A DNA stretch of 64,000 nucleotides from Haliscomenobacter sp033763495 (GCF_033763495.1 NZ_JANRKL010000148.1:62001-126000); one strand, 5' to 3'; numbered from the stretch's first letter, positions 1 through 8,905 are shown. The notes: generated by a model from the letters alone, not told the origin. Program-made: numbers and translations.

Positions 1-1
1 T

Positions 2-730
2 GAATTTTCAAAGATGTTTTTCCTGGGCGTGGAGCACATTGCTGCGGGAACAGATCATTTGTTGTTTTTGTTGGCCTTGCTCTTACCCGCACCCTTACTT
101 TCTGCGGGGAGGCGTTGGAGCAAATATGGGGGCTTCAGGTATAGCTTAGGGCGTTTGTTCAAGCTGACCTTGGCGTTTACCATTGGACATTCACTTACCT
201 TACTCATTGGCACCATGCGCTGGATCAGTGTCCCTGCCCAGCCCATTGAATTGTTGATTGCCATTTCAATATTGGTTTCTGCACTCCATGCGGTTAAGCC
301 CGTTTTTGGAGGAAAAGAATGGTGGATTGCACTTGACTTCGGCCTGATTCACGGCATGGCTTTTGCTGAGACACTGTCGAACCTAAGGCTGGATTTACCC
401 CAACTCCTCCTAAGCCTATTCGGTTTTAACCTGGGAATTGAAGCCATGCAAATTGGCGTCATTGTGCTGTGCTTACCCGCTCTAATCTTGATCAGTCAAT
501 GTGCAGTTAATGGAAAATTTAGAAATGTTTTCGCCGCTACGGTCTCCATTGCTGCTTTGGCCTGGCTGCTGGAGCGGATCAGTGGGGAGCCAAATTTATT
601 GACCAAAGCAATCGCACAAGGCATAAATTACGCGCCATTCTGCTTGCTCGCCCTGACTATTGTTGCCTTTTTCCTCTATTGGGCTGAACACAAATCTTTT
701 TCCTTCAAATTTCAAAACCTAAAATCATGA
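2..730 (+). CDS. HupE/UreJ-like membrane protein, 5' end cut by window edge
   Basis: Polytopic membrane protein of the HupE/UreJ_2 type. The first visible residues carry the family signature GVEHIAAGTDHLLFLLALL, with several further hydrophobic segments (around GHSLTLLIG, FGLIHGMAFAE and the C-terminal LLALTIVAFFLYW). The His/Asp pairs EHI-G-DH and GLIHG suit metal contact in this family, but the transported species is unknown. The reading frame stays open through the left edge (codons before the first visible ATG at 14 are sense), and family members of this form usually have an extracytoplasmic part before the EHI-DH helix, so I take the gene to be partial rather than starting at 14. The stop overlaps the next ATG (ATGA), so it is translationally coupled to the esterase gene. 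Confidence 0.75.
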   Translation, partial: EFSKMFFLGVEHIAAGTDHLLFLLALLLPAPLLSAGRRWSKYGGFRYSLGRLFKLTLAFTIGHSLTLLIGTMRWISVPAQPIELLIAISILVSALHAVKPVFGGKEWWIALDFGLIHGMAFAETLSNLRLDLPQLLLSLFGFNLGIEAMQIGVIVLCLPALILISQCAVNGKFRNVFAATVSIAALAWLLERISGEPNLLTKAIAQGINYAPFCLLALTIVAFFLYWAEHKSFSFKFQNLKS

Positions 731-1665
731 AAATCAAGCTATTTCTTCAACTCTTTCTTTTTATGGCCACCATGCCTGTTTTTCTTGGTTGTCAACCCCC
801 TTCCGCCAATACCTCTTTTGTGCAGAAAAAATGGCTTGATATTGCCTATGCCAGCGCTTCTTCAGCGCAAAAAATGGACATTTACCTCCCCAATGAGGGG
901 TCGGGACCTTTCCCTCTGATAGTCCATATTCACGGAGGTGCGTTCAAAATGGGCGACAAGGCCGACGGCCAACTTACCCCCGTATTGGAAGCACTAAAGC
1001 GCGGGTATGCCATTGCCAGCATCAATTATCGTTTGAGCGGCGAGGCCATCTTTCCTGCTCAAATTTTTGATGTAAAGGCAGCCATTCGTTTTATTCGTGC
1101 CAATGCCAAAAAATATCAACTTAATCCTGATCAAATAGCAACCTGGGGTGGCTCAGCAGGCGGACATTTGGCAGCCATGGCGGGCACCACTGGGGGTGTT
1201 GCTGCACTGGAAGACCTCACTATGGGCAATGCTAAGGAGTCAAGCGAAGTCCAGGCGGTAGTGGACTGGTTTGGCCCCATCAATTTCAATACCATGGATT
1301 TGCAATTTAAAGCCTCAGGAAAAGGTCGCAGCGACCATGACGAGGCGAATTCCCCAGAATCCCTTTTAATTGGCAAAAAAATCACCGAAGCCCGTGATTT
1401 GGTAAGCAAAGCCAACCCGGCTACCTACGTTACCGCGAATGACCCGGCATTTTTTATTCAACACGGTACTGCAGATCATCTGGTTCCTTTTGAACAATCG
1501 GCAGATTTTGCCAAGGTTTTGACCACGACATTGGGAGAGGATAAGGTACAGTTTCTTCCATTGGAAGGCGCCAAACACGGTGGACCTGCTTTTGGTACCC
1601 CAGAAAACCTAGAAAAGGTGTTTGCTTTTTTGGATAAATGGCTCAAGGTAGCGGGGAAAAAATGA
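727..1665 (+). CDS. Alpha/beta-hydrolase esterase lipoprotein (BD-FAE/carboxylesterase type)
   Basis: 312 residues. An N-terminal hydrophobic stretch ends in a lipobox-like LGC (Cys22), so a lipoprotein is likely. Oxyanion motif HGGAF near residue 69, nucleophile elbow GGSAGG near 141, an acid in the HGTADHLVP segment and a terminal GAKHGG histidine form the usual Ser-Asp-His triad of the hormone-sensitive-lipase/BD-FAE branch. Substrate is not predictable; relatives hydrolyse acyl esters, including those on plant polysaccharides. ATGA overlap with the preceding membrane protein indicates one operon. It converges with the AraC gene, with only about 20 bases between. Confidence 0.88.
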   Translation: MKIKLFLQLFLFMATMPVFLGCQPPSANTSFVQKKWLDIAYASASSAQKMDIYLPNEGSGPFPLIVHIHGGAFKMGDKADGQLTPVLEALKRGYAIASINYRLSGEAIFPAQIFDVKAAIRFIRANAKKYQLNPDQIATWGGSAGGHLAAMAGTTGGVAALEDLTMGNAKESSEVQAVVDWFGPINFNTMDLQFKASGKGRSDHDEANSPESLLIGKKITEARDLVSKANPATYVTANDPAFFIQHGTADHLVPFEQSADFAKVLTTTLGEDKVQFLPLEGAKHGGPAFGTPENLEKVFAFLDKWLKVAGKK

Positions 1666-1684
1666 GAACTTATTTTTTATCGCC

Positions 1685-2575
1685 CTAAACAGACTCCTTG
1701 CCCCGCTCCTTTGCCCGGTATTCCATAGGTGAAACCCCGGTATGTTTCTTAAACAGCCTGGCAAAGTAGTTGGGGTATTCAAAATTGAGCTGGTAGGCAA
1801 TTTCCGAAACTGAATAGGAGGTATGGGTCAGGTATTTTTTGCCTTCGCCAACCAAGTGCTCCTGTACCAACTGGATGGCTGGTTTACCTGCCACAGCTCT
1901 GCAAATGCGGTTGAGGTGCACGGTGGTAATGGCGAGTTCGGCAGCAAATTGGGGAATGCTCTTAGGGAAATTGGCAGTTTTGATGCATTTTTGAAACTTT
2001 CTAAAATGGCTCATCATCACATTGTCTTTTTCCTGCGCGGCATGATCCATAACTTGTCGGTAAAACTGAATGAAAAAGCTGGCAAAGTGGGCACGAATTT
2101 GTTGTTCTCGGGCAGGTTTTTCACTAAACAGTTCCAATTCAATGGATTGAATGAGTTGGATGAAAGCAGAAAAAGGGAAGTCCAGCTCGAAATCCCGGAG
2201 GACTTGGGCCTGGTGAAAAGTCTGCCACAGCGGCGAGGATGTTGGAAAAATAGCCTCAACGATGCTTTCAGAAAGTGTCAGAATATGCCCATGTACATCC
2301 GGGCTGTACACCAAGCCATGCAGCACGCTGGGTGGAAAAAGCAGGATGCAAGGAGCCTGTAAATCCATACTACCAGACTCCCCTAGAAAACAAACCTTAC
2401 CTTTTTCAATGATAAAAAATTGAAACAGATGGGTATGCAAATGTGGGGAAATGTTCCAGTCAAAAGCTTTGCTGCGGGTAGCAATGAGCTCCAGAAAAAT
2501 GTAATCGGCCGAAAATTGGGTGTTCTGATCGCCGTACAAGCCTTCGAAGTTGAGCAAGGGTTTGATTTTGCTCAT
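1685..2575 (-). CDS. AraC-family transcriptional regulator
   Basis: 296 residues. The N-terminal half (about 35-130) resembles a cupin ligand-binding domain (HLFQFFIIEKGKVCF). The C-terminal 100 residues hold two helix-turn-helix units, with the AraC hallmark in the second: VSEIAYQLNFEYPNYFARLF followed by KKHTGVSPMEYR. It is divergent from the extradiol dioxygenase gene across about 105 bases. That arrangement makes it the natural candidate regulator of the ring-cleavage cluster, which is inference from position only. A perfect ten-base palindrome (TTTGCGCAAA, 2623-2632) lies in the shared gap. Confidence 0.93.
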   Translation of the reverse strand: MSKIKPLLNFEGLYGDQNTQFSADYIFLELIATRSKAFDWNISPHLHTHLFQFFIIEKGKVCFLGESGSMDLQAPCILLFPPSVLHGLVYSPDVHGHILTLSESIVEAIFPTSSPLWQTFHQAQVLRDFELDFPFSAFIQLIQSIELELFSEKPAREQQIRAHFASFFIQFYRQVMDHAAQEKDNVMMSHFRKFQKCIKTANFPKSIPQFAAELAITTVHLNRICRAVAGKPAIQLVQEHLVGEGKKYLTHTSYSVSEIAYQLNFEYPNYFARLFKKHTGVSPMEYRAKERGKESV

Positions 2576-2622
2576 TTGATGTTCGATTTTTATCTACAAT
2601 ACTAGCAATAGTTTTCGTCAAT

Positions 2623-2632
2623 TTTGCGCAAA
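2623..2632. promoter_or_regulatory. Palindrome in divergent promoter region
   Basis: TTTGCGCAAA is a perfect self-complementary 10-mer between the divergent AraC regulator and the dioxygenase. It could be an operator half or chance; AraC proteins more often use direct repeats, so confidence is low. Confidence 0.2.
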
Positions 2633-2681
2633 GCGCCCGAAATTTAACCCTTACTTACATCAGCAGCATTTACACCAACTT

Positions 2682-3644
2682 ATGAAAACCATCATTCGCG
2701 ACCTGGCCCATTTGGCACACGTGGAAATGTACACGCCCAAACTGGATCAAAGTGCCCGTTTTTTTACCGACATCATGGGCATGTACGTCAGCGAGGCCAG
2801 TGGAGACTCGATCTACTTGCGGGCTTACGACGACTACGAGCACCACACCCTCAAACTCACAGCTCGTCATCAGGCAGGCATTGGCCATTTTGCCTGGCGC
2901 ACCCAAAGCCAGGAGGCCCTGGAGCGAAGGGTAGCAGCCCTGGCCAAAACCGGAGCGGGCATCGGCTGGCATGAAAGCGTTGGGCATGGACCTGCCTACC
3001 AGTTTCGGTACCCCAGTGGACATGTGGCTGAGTTGTATTTTGAAAGCCAGAAGTACAAAGCGGAAGGCGATATGCAGTCGGCCTTAAAAAATACCGCCAG
3101 CAAATTCCCGGCCAAGGGTATCAACGTACGCCGTATCGACCACCTGAATTTATTGGCACCGGATATCCGGGCATTTCGCGATTTTCAGTTGGACACGCTG
3201 GGCGGAGTCCTCACCGAAACCATCATTGATAATCTGGAAGATCAAAACCCACTGGCAGTTTGGTTTCAGGTGAACTCAAAATCCTACGATCTGGCCGTTA
3301 CAGGCGATCACCTGGGTCTGGACAATCGCCTTCACCATGTCACTTACGCCGTCAACAGCCGAGAAGAAGTATTGATCGCCGCCGACATTTGCCTGGAAAA
3401 TGGCATTTTTATCGAAACTGGCCCGCACAAACATGCCATCCAGCAAACCTTTTTCCTATACGTGTACGAACCCGGCGGCAACCGTGTCGAAGTTGCCAAT
3501 ACCACCGCTCGCCTGGTGCTCGATCCCGATTTTGAAACAGTCAAATGGACCTTGGAGGAGCGGAAAAAGGGGCAGGCCTGGGGATTGGCTACGGTGGCGA
3601 GCTTTCATACGAGAGGAACACCAATGCCTGATATTGAAAGTTGA
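2682..3644 (+). CDS. VOC-type extradiol ring-cleavage dioxygenase
   Basis: 320 residues, two tandem vicinal-oxygen-chelate modules (about 8-125 and 150-285), the length and layout of type I catechol 2,3-dioxygenases. The Fe(II) ligand set is visible in the second module: His154 (RRIDHLN), His218/219 (RLHHVTYA) and Glu270 (NRVEVAN). The second-sphere histidine (GPHKH, near 248-251) and a tyrosine before EPGGNRVEV are also present. It heads a cluster encoding GalB, GalC and GalD homologues, so the ring-cleavage substrate is probably gallate-like or protocatechuate-like. Known gallate and protocatechuate 4,5-dioxygenases are LigAB-fold, so a VOC enzyme here is unusual. A catechol-type substrate cannot be excluded. 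Confidence 0.88.
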   Translation: MKTIIRDLAHLAHVEMYTPKLDQSARFFTDIMGMYVSEASGDSIYLRAYDDYEHHTLKLTARHQAGIGHFAWRTQSQEALERRVAALAKTGAGIGWHESVGHGPAYQFRYPSGHVAELYFESQKYKAEGDMQSALKNTASKFPAKGINVRRIDHLNLLAPDIRAFRDFQLDTLGGVLTETIIDNLEDQNPLAVWFQVNSKSYDLAVTGDHLGLDNRLHHVTYAVNSREEVLIAADICLENGIFIETGPHKHAIQQTFFLYVYEPGGNRVEVANTTARLVLDPDFETVKWTLEERKKGQAWGLATVASFHTRGTPMPDIES

Positions 3645-3757
3645 GGGAGGTTGAGATAGTTGAGGAAGGTTGAGGCTGCCGCAGCGACTTAGACGCGACC
3701 TTGTCAAAGTCGCTGCTGTAGCCTAAACCTTTCTCAACTATCTCAACCTTCTCAACC
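3640..3757. repeat. Long imperfect inverted repeat (stem-loop) between dioxygenase and galB-like gene
   Basis: Arms 3640-3690 and 3707-3757 are reverse complements over about 50 bases with a few mismatches. The left arm contains the dioxygenase stop codon. The inner left arm (3669-3690, reading gttgaggctgccgcagcgac and on) recurs identically at 35169-35190, so this is a dispersed element as well as a potential attenuator or mRNA stabiliser inside the cluster. Confidence 0.75.
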
Positions 3758-3774
3758 AACCTAAACAATCACCT

Positions 3775-4494
3775 ATGAAAAAGAAACTACTAGTCGTCGG
3801 TGCCCACTCCGCCGATTTTGTATGGCGCGCTGCTGGCACCATTGCCAAAGCCATCGAAGAAGGTGCCGAAACCCTGGTGCTCGCCTTATCCTACGGTGAA
3901 CGCGGGGAATCCGGCGAACTCTGGAAAGAAGATCCCCAGCGCAGCGAAGAGAGTGTCAAAATCATCCGCCACGAACAAGCCCAACGCGCTGCAGACGCCA
4001 TCGGAACCCCCATACAATTTTGGGATTGGGGCGATTATCCCATGCTCTTGTCGGAGGAAAGAATTGCCCAATTGACCGCACTGGTGGGCGATTTTGAACC
4101 AACAGTTATCCTGACCCATTCGGAAAAAGACCCATTTAACCCCGACCATCCCCTGGCTTTTCAGGCTGTTCAACGTGCTCGTTTGCTTTCCTCCGGGGCC
4201 GGAGTGCCCAGCGCTTTCAAAAACATCGATCCTCCAGCCTGGTACAGTTTTGAACCCCATCAGCCGGAATTGTGCGGTTTTGTGCCCGATACCTTTATCG
4301 ACATTACTTCGGTGATGGACAAAAAACTGGCCGCCATGGCCTGTATGGGTGCTCAAACCTATCTGCGCGACTATTACGCAGAGCTGGCCGCCCGCCGGGC
4401 CAACCACGCCCGCCGGATTTCCGGCAAAAAACAAATTCAATTTGCCGAGGCACACCAAAGTATGGTACCTCGGATCGTTTCAAGCATTTTTTGA
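3775..4494 (+). CDS. galB: 4-oxalomesaconate hydratase, GalB-like (PIG-L/LmbE fold)
   Basis: 239 residues of the PIG-L deacetylase fold. The usual AHPDD zinc motif is replaced by GAHSADFVWRAAG (His11, Asp14), the form seen in Pseudomonas GalB rather than in sugar deacetylases. It is followed by SYGERGESGELW and a later THSEKDPFNPDHP block supplying further histidines (115, 125). GalB adds water to the enol form of 4-oxalomesaconate to give 4-carboxy-4-hydroxy-2-oxoadipate. The downstream aldolase starts two bases after this stop, which supports the assignment. A generic PIG-L hydrolase is the alternative, but the motif and neighbours argue against it. Confidence 0.85.
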   Translation: MKKKLLVVGAHSADFVWRAAGTIAKAIEEGAETLVLALSYGERGESGELWKEDPQRSEESVKIIRHEQAQRAADAIGTPIQFWDWGDYPMLLSEERIAQLTALVGDFEPTVILTHSEKDPFNPDHPLAFQAVQRARLLSSGAGVPSAFKNIDPPAWYSFEPHQPELCGFVPDTFIDITSVMDKKLAAMACMGAQTYLRDYYAELAARRANHARRISGKKQIQFAEAHQSMVPRIVSSIF

Positions 4495-4495
4495 T

Positions 4496-5113
4496 ATGGA
4501 TGCCATTCAACAACTCCGCCAATTTTCGGCAGCTACCCTGCATGAAGCCCTGGGGCGAACCGGGAATTTGCCTTCAGCGATTAAGCCGATTCATCCAGGC
4601 ATGAAGGTCTGCGGCCCCGCTTATACCGTACAAACCATGCCTCGCGACAATGTCCTTTTGCACCGTGCTTACGCCTATGCCTCGCCCGGTTCGGTGCTGG
4701 TTGTCAATTGTTCCGGCTTTTACGAAGCGGGGTATTGGGGCGATTTAATGAGTTTAGGCGCTAAAACCAAAGGCATTGCCGGGCTGGTCATCGATGGCTG
4801 TGTACGCGATGCTGATGACATTGAAGCCATGGGTTTTCCGGTGTTCAGTCGAGGGCTCTGCATTCGTGGGACAAGCAACTACGGTGAAGGTACCCTCAAC
4901 GAACCCGTCCTCATCGGTGAATGCCTGATCCATCCCGGTGACATCATCGTGGGAGACCGCGATGGGGTAGTGGTGGTACCCCAAAAGCGGATCGAAGAAG
5001 CCATCGAAAAAGCCACTGCCCGGGAGGCTCGGGAGGAAGCGGTAAGGGCTCAATTGCGTCAAGGAAAAACGTCAATTCAAATTTATGGCTGGGATGAAAA
5101 ATTCGGATACTGA
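4496..5113 (+). CDS. galC: 4-carboxy-4-hydroxy-2-oxoadipate aldolase (GalC/LigK, RraA fold)
   Basis: 205 residues from the ATG at 4496. An upstream in-frame ATG at 4349 would overlap the galB-like gene deeply, and its extra residues do not look like the family. The RraA-like class II pyruvate aldolase signature DGCVRDADDI (Arg104, Asp105) and the closing GDRDGVVVVP block are present. The enzyme splits 4-carboxy-4-hydroxy-2-oxoadipate into pyruvate and oxaloacetate and often also decarboxylates oxaloacetate, with a divalent metal. The gene starts just after the galB-like stop and overlaps the following dehydrogenase, so it is mid-operon. Confidence 0.9.
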   Translation: MDAIQQLRQFSAATLHEALGRTGNLPSAIKPIHPGMKVCGPAYTVQTMPRDNVLLHRAYAYASPGSVLVVNCSGFYEAGYWGDLMSLGAKTKGIAGLVIDGCVRDADDIEAMGFPVFSRGLCIRGTSNYGEGTLNEPVLIGECLIHPGDIIVGDRDGVVVVPQKRIEEAIEKATAREAREEAVRAQLRQGKTSIQIYGWDEKFGY

Positions 5114-5882
5114 AATTTGTATTGCCATTTTAGGGCTTGGAGAAGCGGGCAGCCATTTTGCGCGGGATTTGGCCGAATTGGGCATCAAAGTGCAAGGCTG
5201 GGATCCCAATCCTCAACGGCTTCTGCCAGCTGATTTTGTTTTGGCGGCAAGCAACGCTGAGGCAGTTAAGGGGGCAGATTTCATTTTTAGCGTCAATCTT
5301 TCGACCGTATCGGAGGAAGTTGCGAGAGAGATCTTGCCTGTGCTGCAACCCTGGCAAGTGTTTTTGGAAATGAATACTTCGGCGCCGGGCAAAAAACAAG
5401 CCATTGCTGAAATCCTGCAAAGCTCCGGCGCGCAATTTGTAGACCTGGCCATCATGGCTCCGGTGCCTCCCTCGGGTATTCGCACCCCAATGCTGGCTGC
5501 CGGGCTGGGAGCGGCTTTGTTTCAGGAGAAAATGGCGATCTACCCCTTGCAAATCGAAGTATTGCCCGATGCCGCCATTGGTACAGCCGCCGAACTAAAA
5601 CTCCTGCGTTCGATTGTGTACAAGGGCATTGCTGGGGTGATTTACGAAGCGGTAGAGGTGGGCCGAGCCTTTGGGCAGGAGGCTTACATCCGTGAGCAGA
5701 TTCGCTCCATTATTGGAGGTAAAGATGAATTGATTGACCGTTTTGTGAGCGGAACTTACACCCATGCTGCCCGCCGCAGGGAAGAAATGGCCGCGGTGGT
5801 GGAGATGCTGGAAGCAAAGGGACTGGAGGCTAGGATGTCAAAAGCGGCAAGGGGTCAGTTGGGAGACTTGGTTGAACGATAG
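5085..5882 (+). CDS. 6-phosphogluconate-dehydrogenase-like NAD(P) oxidoreductase (DUF1932 C-terminus)
   Basis: 265 residues. The N-terminal Rossmann domain has GLGEAG (17-22). The C-terminal helical domain looks like DUF1932 (IGTAAELKLLRSIVYKG, with the conserved lysine). It belongs to the beta-hydroxyacid dehydrogenase superfamily but is shorter than true 6PGDH. Its start overlaps the aldolase by about 29 bases; ATG at 5094 is an equally good start. No gallate pathway step needs a dehydrogenase. If the ring-cleavage product is a semialdehyde (protocatechuate 4,5-cleavage), this protein could replace LigC. That role is speculation. Confidence 0.82.
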   Translation: MAGMKNSDTEICIAILGLGEAGSHFARDLAELGIKVQGWDPNPQRLLPADFVLAASNAEAVKGADFIFSVNLSTVSEEVAREILPVLQPWQVFLEMNTSAPGKKQAIAEILQSSGAQFVDLAIMAPVPPSGIRTPMLAAGLGAALFQEKMAIYPLQIEVLPDAAIGTAAELKLLRSIVYKGIAGVIYEAVEVGRAFGQEAYIREQIRSIIGGKDELIDRFVSGTYTHAARRREEMAAVVEMLEAKGLEARMSKAARGQLGDLVER

Positions 5883-5925
5883 GGTTGAAGAGACTTCATG
5901 AGGTACTAACTCACAGTACACATTT

Positions 5926-6187
5926 TTTTACCGCAGAGTTTCACAGAGTACACGCAGAGTTTCGCAGAGTTTTTAAGTTTTAAGGAGTTTGCCACCTGCG
6001 GTGGCTAGAGGTTGTGCTCCAGGAAAATCATGCTTAAGATCAAGTCATGATAATGTTGTCACTTAATAAAATGTAAGCACCCAAACTTCAGCAAAGGTGA
6101 CCTCCGTGGCCTCTCCGCACCGCAGGTGCCCCTAAAAAAACTCCGCGAAACTCTGTGTGTACTCTGTGAAACTCTGCGGTAAAAAAG
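5926..6187. repeat. Intergenic inverted repeat between dehydrogenase and galD-like gene
   Basis: The 356-base gap has no gene. Arm one (about 5927-5976, accgcagagtttcacagagt and on) and arm two (about 6130-6184) are near-perfect reverse complements over about 50 bases, with roughly 155 bases between them. The interior contains a smaller GC-rich stretch. It resembles the accgcagag-type intergenic elements common in such genomes and may act as a stem-loop processing site in the operon. Confidence 0.7.
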
Positions 6188-6238
6188 TGCGTAATTTAAG
6201 TTACCAAATAAGATAAGTTAAAAAACAAGCAATTCGCT

Positions 6239-7318
6239 ATGCAAAAATCCATCCCCTATATGCAATTGCGCGGTGGCACCTCCAAAGGCCTGTTCTTTTT
6301 GAGCAAAGACCTGCCCGAGGATGTAGAAGCCATCAAACGTACTGTTTTGCTGGCTATGGAAGGTACCACCGAGGGCGACCCTCGCCAAATTGACGGCCTC
6401 GGTGGAGCCCATTCCCTGACTAGTAAGGCCGCAGTTGTAGGCCCATCAAAGCACCCTGATGCCGATGTGGATTACCTTTTTTTGCAGGTAGTGGTAGGTA
6501 AAGGGCAAGTTTCGACTGGACAAACCTGTGGGAACATCCTGGCAGGAGTGGCACCTTTTGCGATTGAAACAGGCCTGGTCAAAGCAAGTGACCCACTAAC
6601 CCGAGTGCGGGTAAACATGCTGAATACCGGGGGGATTTGTGAGGTTTTGGTGGAAACACCTGCGGGGCAGGTAAATTACTCGGGCACTGCCCGGATCGAC
6701 GGGGTCCCGGGCACCGCTGCGCCGGTCATCTGCAATTACCTGGATGTGGCAGGGAGCACTTGTGGGGCTTTGTTGCCAACGGGCAATGCATTGGATGAGG
6801 TGGGTGGCTTTAGGCTGACTTGTATCGATAACGGCATGCCAGTGGTGCTGCTGCGTGCTGCCGATTTTGGACTCAGTGGGTATGAGTCGGTGGAAGATTT
6901 GAGCAACAATTTGGAATTGAAAGCGCATATTGAACAAATTCGGATTCAGGTTGGTCCCCTCATGAATCTGGGCGAGGTGGCGCAAAAAACGGTGCCCAAA
7001 ATGTGCCTGATTGCTCCGCCAAAACACGGCGGTGTGTTGCACACCCGCATGTTTATTCCCCAGGTCGTGCATGATGCGATTGGGGTATTGGCAGCGATTT
7101 CAGTGGCGACAGCGGTGGTGGTCCCGGGGAGTATTGCGGAAGGGGTCGCTCAGTTGCTGAATCCAGATGTCAGCCTTTTTTCCATTGAACATCCTTCGGG
7201 GGAGTGCAAGGTGCAGTTGAATTATGAGCTGCTGGATGGAAAAATAGTGGTAAAAAAGGCAGGGGTGTTGCGGACAGCGAGGTTGTTGAGTAGGGGGGAG
7301 TTGTTTGTTGAGGTGTAG
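6239..7318 (+). CDS. galD: 4-oxalomesaconate tautomerase, GalD-like (PrpF family)
   Basis: 359 residues, normal for PrpF-family isomerases. The N-terminus carries the family opening PYMQLRGGTSKGLFF, then GDPRQIDGLGGAHSLTSK, the STGQTCGNILAGVAPFA cysteine block and the LLPTGNALDEV segment. GalD interconverts keto and enol forms of 4-oxalomesaconate ahead of GalB. Other PrpF members isomerise aconitate or methylitaconate, so specificity rests on the nearby galB- and galC-like genes. It is separated from them by a 356-base gap with an inverted repeat, so it may have its own promoter. Confidence 0.87.
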   Translation: MQKSIPYMQLRGGTSKGLFFLSKDLPEDVEAIKRTVLLAMEGTTEGDPRQIDGLGGAHSLTSKAAVVGPSKHPDADVDYLFLQVVVGKGQVSTGQTCGNILAGVAPFAIETGLVKASDPLTRVRVNMLNTGGICEVLVETPAGQVNYSGTARIDGVPGTAAPVICNYLDVAGSTCGALLPTGNALDEVGGFRLTCIDNGMPVVLLRAADFGLSGYESVEDLSNNLELKAHIEQIRIQVGPLMNLGEVAQKTVPKMCLIAPPKHGGVLHTRMFIPQVVHDAIGVLAAISVATAVVVPGSIAEGVAQLLNPDVSLFSIEHPSGECKVQLNYELLDGKIVVKKAGVLRTARLLSRGELFVEV

Positions 7319-7323
7319 ATAAA

Positions 7324-8784
7324 TTAATGCTTTTTATGACCCAACAATAACTCAATCTCCGCTTTCACCTCCATATCTTGAGTCGAATGATTGTTTAAAG
7401 CTTTTGACTCTTCAGCGGTGAGCGGACTAAATCTTCCGCGATAGTCATTGTAGAATCCCTGGTAGGTCAATTGATACAATAGGTTTGCTTTTTTAAGGTA
7501 AAGGTCCAGGTGTTTGGGCTGGGCTAAAATTTGCTGCCAATTTTTTAGATAAAATTCATTCAAGATTCTTCTGGTCGATTTGCCCAGTTGCCAACGACTT
7601 TCATAAACCAATGCCCAATATTCGAGTGCAGTAATTTCTTCCAGCTTAAGGCTTTGAATGAGTTCGCTCTCTAATTTCACTCTTTCATTAATTGGTAATT
7701 CAGTGCGCAGTAAGGTAATTTTTTTTTGTAAAAGCGCAGACCCTTCATAATCAATGCCATGATCGCGGCAATAAGCGGTCAATTCCGCTGTTTTTGTGAT
7801 GAAGGCACAAGGGAAAATAGGGATGAAATCATTTTTTACCATACTAAAATCAAAGTATTCACTTGCTGCGGATATTACCTTTTGGGGCGGACAAGAACTT
7901 AGTTGAATGAAAGCATCCATGGCTAAAGAATCGTTCTCATTGCTCAGCAATTGAAACAGGTATTCTTCTTTTTCCAGCGGCCTGACGGAAAGCTGTGGAT
8001 TGATGAACCTAAGTTCTTGTTCATTCCAGGCGAATTGCTGGTGATGTTTTACAAAGAAAACCAATAAATTGAACCGGGGCTCGTCATAAAAAAACTCATT
8101 TACCTGCCATACGAATTTCCCTTGGTTATCTTTTACACCAATCTCCAGGTCGGTCAAAAATTGGAGCAAGTCAATGTACATTTCTGGATAGGAATAATTG
8201 TCACTCTTCCTGCGGTGTTTGAACAATTGAACCGCAATTAAGTGCAAAGCTTCTGGGGACTTTTGAACGATCATTGAATCGATCCTGGCTGCTTTGACCC
8301 AACCCAAATTCAGTAATTCTCCAGCCTGACCTTGTAGCTCTTTTTTCTTCAAGGGCGAAAGCTCCCGGATTTCATAATGGACCATTCGATTTTCCAGGGG
8401 GGTAAGAATAAACGATGTGGCAATTTTTGAGAAAAAGATTTTTTGGCGATTCTCGAATAGAAAATCAAAAAATTGCTTTCCACTTGTCGAATCATTGATC
8501 ATAATTTCTGAATCCAGAAATTGGCAATTTTCTCTAACGATTCTTTTGGCTTTTGTTGCTTCTTTGGTTGTCCATTCCTTGAAATCTACGTATTCAACAA
8601 AATCCTTTTTACTGTCAAAATAGAGTGCGATTTCAAATAAAGCATCTTTATCGCCTTCCATAATTCTTTCTTCTAATTCATAAAGCGGATGGTCAAAAGC
8701 TTGGCCGAACAGCCCCCCACTCGAATTAGTAGCACAGAAGAAAAGCATCAATAAGAACAGGTGATTTGAAGCTGTACGACACAT
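7324..8784 (-). CDS. Secreted protein of unknown function
   Basis: 486 residues, not recognised. The N-terminus (FLLMLFFCATNSSGGLFGQA) is a plausible signal peptide with cleavage after GQA. The remainder is hydrophilic, rich in Leu/Glu/Lys and probably alpha-helical, with several Trp-containing helical stretches reminiscent of but not matching TPR-type repeats. No catalytic motif is visible. It converges on the galD-like gene with only a few bases between stops. The codon use looks more AT-rich than the galB/C cluster. Confidence 0.72.
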   Translation of the reverse strand: MCRTASNHLFLLMLFFCATNSSGGLFGQAFDHPLYELEERIMEGDKDALFEIALYFDSKKDFVEYVDFKEWTTKEATKAKRIVRENCQFLDSEIMINDSTSGKQFFDFLFENRQKIFFSKIATSFILTPLENRMVHYEIRELSPLKKKELQGQAGELLNLGWVKAARIDSMIVQKSPEALHLIAVQLFKHRRKSDNYSYPEMYIDLLQFLTDLEIGVKDNQGKFVWQVNEFFYDEPRFNLLVFFVKHHQQFAWNEQELRFINPQLSVRPLEKEEYLFQLLSNENDSLAMDAFIQLSSCPPQKVISAASEYFDFSMVKNDFIPIFPCAFITKTAELTAYCRDHGIDYEGSALLQKKITLLRTELPINERVKLESELIQSLKLEEITALEYWALVYESRWQLGKSTRRILNEFYLKNWQQILAQPKHLDLYLKKANLLYQLTYQGFYNDYRGRFSPLTAEESKALNNHSTQDMEVKAEIELLLGHKKH

Positions 8785-8905
8785 GATTCAGAATGTTGAT
8801 CGATTTGTTTAGAATCAATAACATAATGCGCCACTAGGTTTTTGGTTACTATGGGTAGCTGCAAATTTTAAATAGCCTTTTGGAGTACAAAAAAGTGATG
8901 GTGCC

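Noticed and set aside
4349..4495. Upstream in-frame extension of the galC-like gene
   Set aside because: Would overlap the galB-like gene by nearly 150 bases; the family-like sequence begins at the ATG at 4496.
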